From: Xenorhabdus ehlersii
Lineage (GTDB): Bacteria > Pseudomonadota > Gammaproteobacteria > Enterobacterales > Enterobacteriaceae
Assembly: GCF_003610465.1 (NCBI RefSeq)
Contig: NZ_RAQI01000002.1
Location: 62,001-126,000 of the forward strand
Direction of reading: 5' to 3'
Length of the DNA: 64,000 nucleotides
A model generated the notes under the pieces. It was not told the DNA's origin. It ran no database searches and saw nothing but the letters and a program-made list of their open reading frames with translations. Below are positions 63,285 through 64,000 of the stretch, one piece after another (the first letter of the stretch is position 1; each line of letters starts with the position of its first letter). The position numbers were made by a program, and so were the translations under genes.

Positions 63285-64000
63285 ATGTCGTTTAAATTGA
63301 AAACGGACTGTGCTTCAACGCTCTCGATCGGAAGCAAATCCACTGGCAGTGAAACCTATCACTATTACAGTTTACCTCTGTTATCTGAACGAGTTGGCAA
63401 TATATCCCGCCTGCCAAAGTCACTGAAAGTTCTGCTCGAAAATCTCTTGCGCAATGTTGATGGTGAATCAGTTGTGGAAGATGATTTGCAGGCGTTGGTG
63501 GAATGGCAAAAAACCGGTCATGCAGATCGAGAAATTGCTTATCGCCCCGCCCGCGTACTTATGCAGGATTTTACAGGTGTGCCGGCTGTCGTCGATCTTG
63601 CTGCGATGCGGGAAGCTGTGTTGAGACTTGGTGGAAATGTAGAGCAGGTTAATCCGTTATCCCCTGTTGATTTGGTTATCGATCACTCGGTGATGGTTGA
63701 TAAATTTGGCACTGAACAGGCATTTTCAGAAAACGTCCAGATAGAGATGGCACGTAATTATGAACGTTATCTGTTCTTGCGTTGGGGACAGAAAGCTTTT
63801 AATCGTTTCCGCGTTGTCCCTCCCGGAACAGGGATTTGCCATCAGGTTAACCTGGAATATCTGGGTAAAGCCGTTTGGTATGAAAATCAGGATGGTAAGG
63901 ATTTTGCTTATCCTGATACGTTGGTCGGAACGGATTCTCACACAACCATGATTAATGGGATGGGCGTTCTGGGATGGGGTGTAGGGGGAATTGAAGCCGA
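63285..64000 (+). CDS. acnA: Aconitate hydratase A, N-terminal part (gene runs off the window)
   Basis: Interconverts citrate and isocitrate; AcnA is the stress and stationary-phase enzyme and an iron-responsive moonlighting RNA binder. The first 238 residues are present, from an ATG with the ribosome site AAAGGAGAGGAG. They contain SLPKSLKVLLENLLRN-type sequence, YRPARVLMQDFTGVPAVVDL, NPLSPVDLVIDHSV, PPGTGICHQVNLEYLG and LVGTDSHTTMINGMGVLGWG, all AcnA blocks. The iron-sulfur cysteines lie beyond the window. It follows cysB after the inserted unknown gene. Confidence 0.95.
   Translation, partial: MSFKLKTDCASTLSIGSKSTGSETYHYYSLPLLSERVGNISRLPKSLKVLLENLLRNVDGESVVEDDLQALVEWQKTGHADREIAYRPARVLMQDFTGVPAVVDLAAMREAVLRLGGNVEQVNPLSPVDLVIDHSVMVDKFGTEQAFSENVQIEMARNYERYLFLRWGQKAFNRFRVVPPGTGICHQVNLEYLGKAVWYENQDGKDFAYPDTLVGTDSHTTMINGMGVLGWGVGGIEA

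Overview
The window is a contiguous piece of an enterobacterial chromosome, most likely from the Xenorhabdus/Photorhabdus side of the Morganellaceae. Nearly every protein is a full-length, close relative of an Escherichia coli protein, but the DNA is more AT-rich, intergenic spacers are long, trpG and trpD are separate genes, and there are two tandem oppA genes, an arrangement I recall from Xenorhabdus nematophila. No insertion sequence, prophage, CRISPR array or rRNA was seen. Genus assignment is inference.

Layout. 1-4,840: nhaB (cut by the window edge), fadR and the D-alanine catabolic pair dadA-dadX. 4,918-16,509: a block that sits elsewhere in E. coli (near 39-40 min): yeaD, gapA, msrB, yeaC, pncA, ansA, sppA, ydjA, selD, topB, xthA. 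16,510-18,690: a junction with an orphan LysR-type regulator and a tRNA-Tyr gene with a stringent-type promoter and a partial repeat of its own 3' end. 18,690-64,000: a block largely collinear with E. coli 27-29 min: purU, ychJ, galU, (ugd and a UDP-glucuronate epimerase inserted), hns, tdk, adhE, oppA1-oppA2-oppBCDF, yciU, clsA, yciY, tonB, yciA, yciB, (a SulP transporter inserted), yciC, ompW, the complete trp operon with leader peptide, operator and attenuator, rnm, yciO, rluB, btuR, yciK, sohB, a shortened yciN, topA, cysB, an unrecognised gene, and the start of acnA.

Functional themes: central metabolism (gapA, adhE, acnA), amino-acid supply (trpEGDCBA, opp, ansA, dadAX), DNA topology and repair (topA, topB, xthA, hns), envelope (ompW, tonB, clsA, sppA, sohB, UDP-sugar synthesis) and RNA modification or processing (rluB, rnm, tRNA-Tyr).

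The strongest anomaly is selD: the reading frame is intact but exactly 11 codons are missing from a conserved core strand next to the ATP/metal site, so selenophosphate synthesis may be lost or altered. Other points of interest are the unrecognised 279-residue protein between cysB and acnA, the rtT-like repeat behind tRNA-Tyr, three evenly spaced half-sites upstream of the orphan LysR gene, and the shortened yciN. I did not find a convincing new multi-gene system; most of the window is conserved core genome.
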